64,000 bases of DNA, from the NCBI RefSeq assembly GCF_012726195.1, contig NZ_JAASAF010000001.1:558001-622000 (forward strand). The letters are read 5' to 3'. A model generated the notes under the pieces. It was not told the DNA's origin. It ran no database searches and saw nothing but the letters and a program-made list of their open reading frames with translations. Source of the DNA: Rhodococcus sp. HNM0563. Its GTDB lineage: Bacteria; Actinomycetota; Actinomycetes; Mycobacteriales; Mycobacteriaceae. The position numbers and the translations under genes were made by a program. This document shows positions 57,262 to 64,000 of the stretch, in pieces (within the stretch, counting starts at the first letter, position 1; each line of letters starts with the position of its first letter).

Positions 57262-57696
57262 ATGCCTCTCACCGGAGAATACGAACCCAGCCCGTCGAAA
57301 TGGGCCGCCGACCAGGTCGAAGCCTACGAGTCTTCCGGCGGTACCGCCGGTACCACCCTCAATGGCAAGCCCGTCGTCGTCCTCACCACGCGCGGCGCCA
57401 AGACCGGAAAAGTACGCAAGACTCCGTTGATGCGAGTCGAACACGACGGGGAGTACGCGGTTGTGGCCTCGCTCGGCGGGGCACCGAAACATCCCGTCTG
57501 GTACTACAACGTCGTTGCGAACCCTCAGGTGGAACTGCGAGACGGTACCGAAGTGTATGACATGGTGGCGCGCGAACTGCACGGCGACGAGAAGACGCTG
57601 TGGTGGGACCGAGCGGTGGCTGCATTCCCCGACTACGCCGACTACCAGGCCAAGACCGATCGCCAGATCCCCGTTTTCGTCCTCGAACGGAAGTAG
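57262..57696 (+). CDS. Deazaflavin (F420)-dependent nitroreductase-family protein (Rv1558 type)
   Basis: A 144-residue split-barrel oxidoreductase that uses cofactor F420, related to Ddn. It matches Rv1558 nearly end to end: [68 protein letters not shown], and [32 protein letters not shown] 57262 gives the family start. The natural substrate is unknown; quinone reduction has been proposed for relatives. It is followed seven bases later by the pyruvate oxidase-type gene, so the two may form an operon. Confidence 0.9.
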   Translation: MPLTGEYEPSPSKWAADQVEAYESSGGTAGTTLNGKPVVVLTTRGAKTGKVRKTPLMRVEHDGEYAVVASLGGAPKHPVWYYNVVANPQVELRDGTEVYDMVARELHGDEKTLWWDRAVAAFPDYADYQAKTDRQIPVFVLERK

Positions 57697-57703
57697 GCCG
57701 GGC

Positions 57704-59470
57704 ATGGCTGCGCGGACCGTCGCGGATCAGCTGGTCGGTCAACTTGTCGATGCGGGTGTGCGCCGCATCTACGGGATCGTCGGTGACAGTCTGAACCCGG
57801 TCGTGGATGCCGTGCGTCGCACCGGCGGCACCGCGTCGGGCGGTATCGACTGGATCCACGTGCGTCATGAGGAGGCTGCGGCATTCGCTGCTGCGGCGGA
57901 TGCACAGCTCACCGGGGAGCTGGCGGTGTGTGCGGGATCTTGTGGGCCGGGCAACTTGCATCTGATCAACGGGCTCTACGACGCGCACAGATCCGGAGCG
58001 CCGGTGCTGGCCATCGCCTCACACATTCCGTCCACCCAGATCGGCTCCGGATACTTTCAGGAAACCCATCCCGACCGTCTGTTCGTCGAATGCTCCACCT
58101 ACACCGAGCTGATCAGCGCTGCAGCGCAAGCTCCTCGGGTGCTGCAGAGCGCGATGTCGCACGCACTCGCCGGACCGGGTGTCGCCGTCGTCACCCTGCC
58201 CGGTGACATCGCGGCACTGCCCTCGGAAGGGCCGGCGCCGCGACTGGTCCGTACAAGTGCCCCGACCGTCGTGCCCGCAGAATCGGACGTACGAGCGCTG
58301 GCCGAGGCGATCGATGCCGCCGACAAGATCGCGATCTTCGCTGGCGCGGGTGTTCGCGGTGCACGCGAAGAGGTCTTGGACCTCGCGGAGACAGTGGCAG
58401 CGCCGATCGGGCACAGCCTGCGCGGCAAGGAATGGATCCAGTACGACAACCCGTTCGATGTAGGAATGACCGGCCTACTCGGCTACGGCGCCGCACACGA
58501 CGGCATGCACGGTGCCGACCTGCTGTTGCTCATCGGCACCGACTTCCCCTACGAGCAGTTCCTCCCGGACGTGCGCACGGCGCAGATCGACATCGATGCG
58601 AGCAGGCTCGGCCGTCGCACCGAGTTGGATCTCGCAGTGCACGGCGACACCGCCTCGACCTTGCAGGCGTTGAAACCGCTGATTCGGCGCAAGACCGACC
58701 GGAAGTTCCTCGAGCGCACACTCGAGCGTCACCGCGATCTGATGGACAAGGTGGTCGGCGCGTACACGACACCTGTCAAGCAGCGGAAGCCGATTCACCC
58801 CGAGTACGTCGCGTCGATTCTCGACGACCTCGCCTCCGACGACGCGGTGTTCACTGCCGATACCGGTATGTGCAACGTGTGGTCTGCCCGGTATCTCACC
58901 CCGAACGGTCGCCGACGTTTTCTGTCGTCCGCACTGCACGGGTCGATGGCCAATGCGCTGCCGCACGCGATCGGTGCCCAGTTCGCGGCACCCGACCGGC
59001 AGGTGATCTCCGTCAGCGGAGACGGTGGTCTGTCGATGTTGCTCGGGGAACTGATCACCGTGGTCATGCATCGGTTACCGGTCAAGATCGTCCTGTTCGA
59101 CAACGCGACCCTCGGCATGGTGAAACTCGAGATGCTCGTCGACGGCCTCGCAGACTTCGGCGTGGATGTGCCGGCAGTCGACTATGCGCGGGTGGCCGAA
59201 GCGCTCGGGTTCTACGCGCGCCGAGTAGCGGACCCAGGGGAGGTGGAGCAGACACTGCGCGGCGCATTCGCTCATCCCGGACCGGCGCTGATCGACGTCG
59301 TGACCGATCCGCTGGCGCTGTCGCTCCCCCCGACGATCACCGGTGAGCAGGTGAAGGGCTTCGCTCTCGCCATGTCGAGGCTGGTGATGAACGAAGGGGT
59401 GGGTGAAGCGGTGAAGATGGCGAAATCGAATATCCGCAACCTGCCGAGACCGTCCCAGTTCCGATCCTGA
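57704..59470 (+). CDS. poxB: Thiamine-diphosphate pyruvate:quinone oxidoreductase / pyruvate dehydrogenase (PoxB type)
   Basis: A 588-residue ThDP enzyme with three domains. The N-terminal pyrimidine-binding domain holds the catalytic Glu in HVRHEEAAAFAAAADAQL. The central FAD/Rossmann domain includes IAIFAGAGVRGAREEVL. The C-terminal pyrophosphate domain has VSGDGGLSMLLGELITVV followed by KIVLFDNATLGMV (GDG...N motif). The C-terminal tail could be the membrane-activation segment of PoxB. It would oxidise pyruvate to acetate and CO2 and pass electrons to menaquinone. Related acetolactate synthase-type enzymes cannot be fully excluded, but the length and tail fit PoxB/Pqo. Confidence 0.88.
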   Translation: MAARTVADQLVGQLVDAGVRRIYGIVGDSLNPVVDAVRRTGGTASGGIDWIHVRHEEAAAFAAAADAQLTGELAVCAGSCGPGNLHLINGLYDAHRSGAPVLAIASHIPSTQIGSGYFQETHPDRLFVECSTYTELISAAAQAPRVLQSAMSHALAGPGVAVVTLPGDIAALPSEGPAPRLVRTSAPTVVPAESDVRALAEAIDAADKIAIFAGAGVRGAREEVLDLAETVAAPIGHSLRGKEWIQYDNPFDVGMTGLLGYGAAHDGMHGADLLLLIGTDFPYEQFLPDVRTAQIDIDASRLGRRTELDLAVHGDTASTLQALKPLIRRKTDRKFLERTLERHRDLMDKVVGAYTTPVKQRKPIHPEYVASILDDLASDDAVFTADTGMCNVWSARYLTPNGRRRFLSSALHGSMANALPHAIGAQFAAPDRQVISVSGDGGLSMLLGELITVVMHRLPVKIVLFDNATLGMVKLEMLVDGLADFGVDVPAVDYARVAEALGFYARRVADPGEVEQTLRGAFAHPGPALIDVVTDPLALSLPPTITGEQVKGFALAMSRLVMNEGVGEAVKMAKSNIRNLPRPSQFRS

Positions 59471-59514
59471 CCGACCGCGAAGGGGGTCGCGTGGGCAGTC
59501 CGAGCGGCAAGTGG

Positions 59515-59526
59515 CAGCATTGAACA
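59515..59526 (+). promoter_or_regulatory. Possible leaderless promoter of ilvA
   Basis: CAGCAT (59515-59520) fits only the weak NANNNT consensus and precedes the GTG at 59527 by six bases. No ribosome site is visible. Confidence 0.3.
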
Positions 59527-60882
59527 GTGACCTCCACCTCGCGAACCGCTGAACCAACGCACATGACTGCCGTCCCGACTGCGGCCGATATCGACATTGC
59601 GGCGGAGCGAATTGCGGAGGCAGTTTCACCCACCCCTATCGAACTGAGCCCTCGGCTGTCGGCTCTCACCGGTGCGCACGTCTACCTCAAGCGCGAGGAT
59701 CTGACGCGTGTGCGCTCGTTCAAACTGCGTGGCGCCTACAACGCGATGGCCCAGCTGGACGATAGGGAACGTGCTGCCGGCGTTGTGACGGCCAGCGCGG
59801 GTAATCATGCGCAAGGTGTCGCGTACGCGTGCCGGACGATGAGAGTCGCAGGCCGCATCTACGTGCCCGCTCGGACCCCGAAGCAGAAGCGTGACCGCAT
59901 CCAGGTGCACGGTGGTGAGTTCGTCGAACTGATCGCCGTGGGCGATACTTTCGACGCGGCCGCTGCTGCAGCGGCCGACGACGCGGAACGCACCGGAGCG
60001 ACCATGATCCCGCCGTTCGACGACGTCCGTACTGCAGCGGGGCAGGGGACCATTGCGCGCGAGATCATCGACCAGCTCCCGGGCGACCTGGATGTCCTCG
60101 TGGTACCGGTCGGCGGTGGGGGACTGATCGCGGGTATCGCGGCCTACCTGCGCGAGCGATCCCCCCGTACCGCGATCGTCGGCGTCGAACCCCGGGGTGC
60201 GGCATCCATGACCGCTGCACTGGTCGCCGGTGGCCCCGTGACCCTCCCCGAGGTGGAACCGTTCGTCGACGGCGCCGCTGTCAAGCGGATCGGCGACGTC
60301 CCGTACGCGGTGGTGTCGCAACTCGGCGCCGAGGTGGTGTCGCACTCGAGTCTGCCGCTCGTCGCGAGCCTGCGTGCGGAAGGTCTGGGGCACGCCCCAT
60401 TCGGCATGACCCAGGTCGACGAGGGTGCGGTGTGCACGTCGATGCTCGACCTCTACCAGAACGAGGGCATCATCGCCGAACCCGCGGGCGCACTCGCGGT
60501 CGCGGCGCTCGAGGATCTGTCGATCGAACCGGGTGCAACGGTCGTGTGTCTGGTCTCCGGAGGCAACAACGACGTGTCCCGGTACGGAGAGATCGTCGAA
60601 CGATCACTCGTTCACCGGGGTCTCAAGCACTATTTCCTCGTGAACTTCCCTCAGGAGCCGGGAGCGCTGCGGCGGTTCCTCGACGAAGTGCTCGGCCCCG
60701 ATGACGACATCACCCTGTTCGAGTACGTCAAACGCAACAACCGCGAGACCGGTGCGGCGTTGGTCGGTATCGAACTCGGTGCAGCGGAAGACCTTTCGGC
60801 GCTCTTGCATCGAATGGACACCTCGCCGCTCGAGGCAGGCCGACTCGAGCCGGGTTCACCCGCCTACCGCTACCTCACGTAG
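59527..60882 (+). CDS. ilvA: Threonine deaminase (threonine ammonia-lyase)
   Basis: Pyridoxal-phosphate enzyme of up to 451 residues that turns threonine into 2-oxobutyrate, the first committed step to isoleucine. The PLP lysine is in TRVRSFKLRGAYNAM, the phosphate loop is VVPVGGGGLIAGIAAYL, and TASAGNHAQGVAYAC is typical. A single ACT-like regulatory domain (HYFLVNFPQEPGALRRFLDEVLG to the end) suggests the short corynebacterial form that responds to isoleucine. GTG 59527 is used; ATG 59563 is a plausible shorter start. It matches Rv1559. Confidence 0.95.
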   Translation: MTSTSRTAEPTHMTAVPTAADIDIAAERIAEAVSPTPIELSPRLSALTGAHVYLKREDLTRVRSFKLRGAYNAMAQLDDRERAAGVVTASAGNHAQGVAYACRTMRVAGRIYVPARTPKQKRDRIQVHGGEFVELIAVGDTFDAAAAAAADDAERTGATMIPPFDDVRTAAGQGTIAREIIDQLPGDLDVLVVPVGGGGLIAGIAAYLRERSPRTAIVGVEPRGAASMTAALVAGGPVTLPEVEPFVDGAAVKRIGDVPYAVVSQLGAEVVSHSSLPLVASLRAEGLGHAPFGMTQVDEGAVCTSMLDLYQNEGIIAEPAGALAVAALEDLSIEPGATVVCLVSGGNNDVSRYGEIVERSLVHRGLKHYFLVNFPQEPGALRRFLDEVLGPDDDITLFEYVKRNNRETGAALVGIELGAAEDLSALLHRMDTSPLEAGRLEPGSPAYRYLT

Positions 60883-60898
60883 GATTCGTTGCCCGAAC

Positions 60899-61189
60899 TC
60901 ACCAGGGCATGCATACGAGCCAGGGGCCGAACCAGAAGCAATTCGGACGCCAGAAGTTCCCGCGATTCCAATCGTTGTGTCCGCGATCCCAATCGCGGTG
61001 GTTGCGGTCCTTGTTCCAATTGTTGTCGTGGTGCCCTCCTCGGTCGTGACCCCAGCCGCGGTCGTTGTGTCTGACATCGACTACGCCCGGAGCCGAGTCC
61101 GTTGCCGGGGCTGCGGTGGCCACGGCCATCGGTGTGAAGACAAGAGCGGTCGTGAGAAAGGCGCTCGCCAGTACTTTCTTGGGTTCCAT
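60899..61189 (-). CDS. Secreted His/Asn/Trp-rich small protein
   Basis: A 96-residue exported protein. The signal peptide MEPKKVLASAFLTTALVFTPMAVATAAPA ends at an Ala-rich site. The mature 67 residues are dominated by His, Asn, Asp, Arg and Trp with imperfect repeats (HNDRGWGHDRGGHHDN, NWNKDRNHRDWDRGHNDWNRG) and two Cys near the end (NCFWFGPWLVCMPW). ATG 61189 follows GAGGTGA. No family is recognised. The composition suggests metal or surface binding, but nothing proves it. It is convergent with ilvA and lies downstream of treZ on the same strand. Confidence 0.7.
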   Translation of the reverse strand: MEPKKVLASAFLTTALVFTPMAVATAAPATDSAPGVVDVRHNDRGWGHDRGGHHDNNWNKDRNHRDWDRGHNDWNRGNFWRPNCFWFGPWLVCMPW

Positions 61190-61291
61190 CACGATTCACC
61201 TCGAAAAATTTCGGCGCTATTCCTGACGGTACGCGTGGTCTCGAGGCTCGATCAAGAGGGTCCCTGTGGGCAGATGTTCGGCAGATGTTGA

Positions 61292-61312
61292 CTGTTCGGT
61301 CAACCGACAGTT
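61292..61312 (-). terminator. Small hairpin at the treZ stop codon
   Basis: Bases 61292-61312 form an imperfect dyad whose outer arms are ACTGT and ACAGT and whose inner arms are CGGT and ACCG. It overlaps the last base of treZ and might end that transcript. Confidence 0.35.
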
Positions 61313-63051
61313 CAGGATTCGAGTATGACGAACGAATGTCCCGGCACCAGTACTGCCGATTTCGTCCGGTTCATGACGGGGTCGTCCCACCAGAGCAGTG
61401 GTCGGCCACCGACAGGAACGGTCACAGGGTCGCCACCGAGATTGCATACCACGCGAATCGCACCGCGATGCACCACGATCCAGCGTTCGTCCTCGTCGTA
61501 CGTCAACTGCAGGTGCTCGAGCCAGGGGTCGGTGAGTTCGGCGCGGAAGCGACGCAACTCGAGCAGTTGCCGGTAGCAGTCGAGCAAGCGCGCATGCTCG
61601 GGATCGGTGCGCTCGTCCCAGCGAAGGATCGACCGGCGGAAGGTCTCCGGATCCTGAGGATCCGGCACATCGTCGATGTCCCATCCGTGTTCACCGAACT
61701 CGCGTCGGCGTCCCTCGACGACGGCCCTGGCGAGTTCGGGTTCGGGGTGCGAGGTGAAGTACTGGAACGGGGTGCTTGCCCCCCATTCCTCGCCCATGAA
61801 CAACATCGGGGTATACGGCGAGGTGAGAACGAGTGCGGCCTTCACCGCGAGTTGCCCCCGATCGAGATAGCCGCCCGGCCGGTCGCCGCGGGCTCGGTTG
61901 CCGACCTGATCGTGGGTGCACGTGTACGCGAGCAGCGAACTGGCAGGTACCCGCCGCACATCGAGTGGGCGTCCGTGCACGCGGCCACGGAACGACGAGA
62001 ACGTGCCCGCGTGGAAGAAGCCGTGCCCGAGGGTCCGTGCCAGACATTCGAGGGAGCCGAAATCACCGTAGTAGCCTTGGCTCTCGCCGGAGACTGCGGT
62101 GTGAATCGCATGGTGGATGTCGTCGTCCCACTGTGCGTGCATGCCGTATCCGCCTGCGGACCGTGGTGTGATCGTTCGGGGATCGTTGAGGTCGCTCTCG
62201 GCGATCAGGCTCAGGGGACGACGGAGATGGGCGGATAGACGCAGAGTTTCGACCGACAGCTCCTCGAGCACATGCACCGCGGTCTGATCGATCAGCGCGT
62301 GGGTGGCGTCGAGTCGGAGCGCGTCGATGTGGAACTCGCTGAACCAGCGCAGGGCGTTGTCGATGATGTAGCGACGCACCTCACCGGATCCGGGACCGTC
62401 GAGATTGATGCTCTCGCCCCAGGTTCCCGGTTTCTCCGACACATAGGGACCGAATCGGCCCAGGTAGTTCCCCGAGGGGCCGAGATGGTTGTAGACCACG
62501 TCGAGCGCCACACCGATACCGTGGGCGTGGGCGGCATCGACGAACCGTTGCAGTGCGTCGGGGCCGCCGTACGGCTCGTGGACCGCATACCAGAGCACGC
62601 CGTCGTAACCCCATCCGCGGGGGCCGTTGAAGGCATTGACAGGCATCAACTCGACGAAGTCGATTCCGAGGGCCACGAGGTCGTCGAGATGCTCTATGGC
62701 GGCGTCGAGGGTGCCTTTCTCGGTGAACGTGCCGATGTGCAGTTCGTAGAGCACGCTGCCTGCGAGTTGTCTTCCGGTCCAGGCGCGGTCGGTCCAGTAG
62801 TCGGGATCGATCCCGTGTAACTGCGACAGTCCGTGTACGCCGTCCGGCTGCCGCTGGGAACGGGGGTCGGGCAGTACGGTCTCGTCGTCGTCGAGAACGT
62901 AACCGTAGCGGGACCCGGGTGAGGCATCGACGTCGGCGCGCCACCAGCCGTCGTCCCCCCGATCCATCGGATGGAGCTCGCCGTCGACGTGGAGGCGAAC
63001 GGTCGACGGGATCGGAGCCCAGACCTCGAAGGTGTGCACGAGGCCAAGCAT
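61312..63051 (-). CDS. treZ: Malto-oligosyltrehalose trehalohydrolase
   Basis: GH13 enzyme of about 579 residues that releases trehalose from maltooligosyl-trehalose in the TreY-TreZ pathway. The N-terminal carbohydrate-binding domain begins HTFEVWAPIPSTVRLHVDG. The catalytic barrel has VALDVVYNHLGPSGNYL, FHIDALRLDATHALID (nucleophile Asp), LIAESDLNDPR (general acid Glu) and CTHDQVGNRARGDR. ATG 63051 is chosen; GTG 63039 is four codons later and also plausible. It matches Rv1562c (580 residues). The usual partners treY and treX would lie upstream on this strand, but here a TetR gene diverges instead, so treZ is not followed from them. Confidence 0.93.
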   Translation of the reverse strand: MLGLVHTFEVWAPIPSTVRLHVDGELHPMDRGDDGWWRADVDASPGSRYGYVLDDDETVLPDPRSQRQPDGVHGLSQLHGIDPDYWTDRAWTGRQLAGSVLYELHIGTFTEKGTLDAAIEHLDDLVALGIDFVELMPVNAFNGPRGWGYDGVLWYAVHEPYGGPDALQRFVDAAHAHGIGVALDVVYNHLGPSGNYLGRFGPYVSEKPGTWGESINLDGPGSGEVRRYIIDNALRWFSEFHIDALRLDATHALIDQTAVHVLEELSVETLRLSAHLRRPLSLIAESDLNDPRTITPRSAGGYGMHAQWDDDIHHAIHTAVSGESQGYYGDFGSLECLARTLGHGFFHAGTFSSFRGRVHGRPLDVRRVPASSLLAYTCTHDQVGNRARGDRPGGYLDRGQLAVKAALVLTSPYTPMLFMGEEWGASTPFQYFTSHPEPELARAVVEGRRREFGEHGWDIDDVPDPQDPETFRRSILRWDERTDPEHARLLDCYRQLLELRRFRAELTDPWLEHLQLTYDEDERWIVVHRGAIRVVCNLGGDPVTVPVGGRPLLWWDDPVMNRTKSAVLVPGHSFVILES

Positions 63052-63112
63052 GCCCTGTTCGTGAGCGTGGCGCAGCACCTTTCCGGTGCACCGGCGATGC
63101 AGTCGATACTGT

Positions 63113-63125
63113 TAGGCTGAACTCG
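63113..63125 (+). promoter_or_regulatory. Leaderless promoter of the TetR gene
   Basis: TAGGCT (63113-63118) precedes the ATG at 63126 by seven bases, with no ribosome site. It lies in the 74-base divergent space shared with treZ, so the regulator could affect both. Confidence 0.5.
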
Positions 63126-63773
63126 ATGTCGGCAGCCAAGAGAACGTACAGCTCACCGTTGCGGGATGAGGCTGCGCGCCGCACACGCACAACGATCCGA
63201 AATGCCGCGGCGACGTTGTTCGAGCGCAGCGGGTACGTGAGCACCACCGTCAAACAGATCGCCGCCGAAGCGGGTGTCGCAGTGCGAACGGTCTTCACCG
63301 CCTTCCCGGAGGGCAAAGCCCAGCTGTTCCGGGAAGCGCTCGACGCCGCCGTCACCGGTGATGCGGCCGACGCCGACCTGGGTGCTCCCGGCTCGCCTCA
63401 GTCGCGGTCACCGCGCGCGTCCGGCGCCGCAGCCGCCGTCATCGACCAGGTGGTGGGGTACGGAGCGGCGATGCTCGAGCGTGCCGGTGGCCTACTCATC
63501 ACGTCGATCGAATCGTCGGGCGCCGACCCCGACATGTTGCGGTTTGCCGAGGACGACGCGCGCGCTACCGCAGAGAATGCGCGAACCCTCGCCGAAGGGC
63601 TGCACCGCAGCGGATGGCTACGTACCGACGTCACCGTCGACCATGCTGCAGACGTGCTCTACACCCTCAGCTCCCCGCAGGTACACGCGTTGCTGCGGCG
63701 CGATTGCGGATGGGACGTCGACCGGTATCGCACGTGGCTCGCCGACACCCTGCGAACGACGTTGCTGCGCTGA
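63126..63773 (+). CDS. TetR-family transcriptional regulator
   Basis: A 215-residue regulator. The N-terminal DNA-binding domain is RRTRTTIRNAAATLFERSGYVSTTVKQIAAEAGVAVRTVFTAFPEGKAQLFREAL (about residues 18-72), with the recognition helix in VAVRTVFTAF. The C-terminal ligand domain is helical and Ala-rich, with a Ser/Pro/Arg-rich insert after residue 80. ATG 63126 is leaderless. It diverges from treZ; a role in trehalose metabolism is possible, but divergent pairs in actinobacteria are often unrelated. The ligand is unknown. Confidence 0.88.
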   Translation: MSAAKRTYSSPLRDEAARRTRTTIRNAAATLFERSGYVSTTVKQIAAEAGVAVRTVFTAFPEGKAQLFREALDAAVTGDAADADLGAPGSPQSRSPRASGAAAAVIDQVVGYGAAMLERAGGLLITSIESSGADPDMLRFAEDDARATAENARTLAEGLHRSGWLRTDVTVDHAADVLYTLSSPQVHALLRRDCGWDVDRYRTWLADTLRTTLLR

Positions 63774-63801
63774 GACCCGAATCGCAGAAACCTGCCCACA
63801 C

Positions 63802-64000
63802 CTACCGGCCGCCGGTTGCGTCCAGGTACAGCCAGACGCCGTCTTCACGGACGAAACGGCTGTGTTCGTGCAGGACGTCGGCACTTCCGCTCTCTGTGTA
63901 GTGCGCCCGGAACTCCACCGTGCCCTCGGTATGAAGGAACCCGCCGCCGGTCGTCCGCAGCACCTCGAGACCGGTCCACCTGGTGCCGGGGTCGAGGTCG
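63802..64000 (-). CDS. YchJ-like (UPF0225) protein, 3' part only
   Basis: The window edge cuts this minus-strand gene; only the last 65 codons are present, ending at TAG (63804-63802). The readable C-terminus includes WTGLEVLRTTGGGF, GTVEFRAHYTES and LHEHSRFVREDGVWLYLD, which fits the NTF2-like domain of YchJ-family SEC-C proteins. The zinc-binding N-terminal Cys motif would be beyond the edge. It converges with the TetR gene, 28 bases apart. Function is unknown in this family. Confidence 0.7.
   Translation of the reverse strand, partial: DLDPGTRWTGLEVLRTTGGGFLHTEGTVEFRAHYTESGSADVLHEHSRFVREDGVWLYLDATGGR

Noticed and set aside
61271-61290. Short tandem repeat GCAGATGTT twice near the treZ stop
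   Set aside because: Only two copies of nine bases. It may be chance, and no matching site is seen elsewhere.

Overview
The window is chromosomal DNA from a high-GC mycolic-acid actinobacterium, most likely Rhodococcus or a close Nocardiaceae relative. The protein set is nearly collinear with two Mycobacterium tuberculosis blocks, Rv2185c to Rv2144c and Rv1536 to Rv1562c, which here sit side by side. GTG starts, 4-nt GTGA/ATGA gene overlaps and leaderless promoters are frequent. The organism and orthologue names come from memory of these families, not from a search.

Layout. (1) 1-6000: SRPBCC protein, ArsA-like ATPase, Cys-motif protein, ROK glucokinase, PlsC-type acyltransferase, RNase AS and class II DAHP synthase, all on plus. 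(2) 6000-18100: PASTA kinase PknL (minus) facing its Rv2175c-type DNA-binding partner. Next comes a minus-strand isoprenoid/cell-envelope block: GGPP-type synthase, phytoene desaturase, MptA mannosyltransferase and phytoene synthase. A MetF-like reductase lies on plus, followed by a minus-strand operon of GNAT, CrtI-like oxidoreductase and LppM. (3) 18100-19800: a HEPN-family gene behind a perfect LexA (SOS) box and a strong leader hairpin, a DUF3040 protein, a 52-bp perfect palindrome, and the MraZ operator. (4) 19800-40500: the complete division and cell-wall (dcw) cluster mraZ, rsmH, ftsL, ftsI, murE, murF, mraY, murD, ftsW, murG, murC, ftsQ, ftsZ, pgeF, yggS-like, sepF, yggT-like, wag31. 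(5) 40480-49370: ileS under a translational T-box, dinB, an Mtb12-like lipoprotein, a second lipoprotein, lspA, an RluA-family pseudouridine synthase and a secreted orphan. (6) 49440-52170: an accessory operon made of an AbiE toxin-antitoxin pair, an N-terminal BrxL piece split by an in-frame stop, and an ankyrin protein, behind a palindromic operator. (7) 52300-64000: rarD, dnaE1, a small membrane protein, a Ddn-like reductase, a pyruvate oxidase-type enzyme, ilvA, a His/Trp-rich secreted peptide, treZ, a TetR regulator and the 3' end of a YchJ-like gene cut by the window edge.

How it fits together. The core of the window makes precursors (aromatic amino acids, polyprenyl diphosphates, lipid-linked mannose), builds peptidoglycan and directs septation and polar growth, with kinase input from PknL. 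Four regulatory devices are readable in the DNA: MraZ boxes at mraZ, a LexA box next to the dcw cluster, an isoleucine T-box before ileS, and a dyad operator before the AbiE operon. The most unusual item is the AbiE/BrxL-fragment/ankyrin operon. The SOS-controlled HEPN gene beside the division cluster comes second. I found no tRNA, rRNA, CRISPR array, insertion sequence or integrase.
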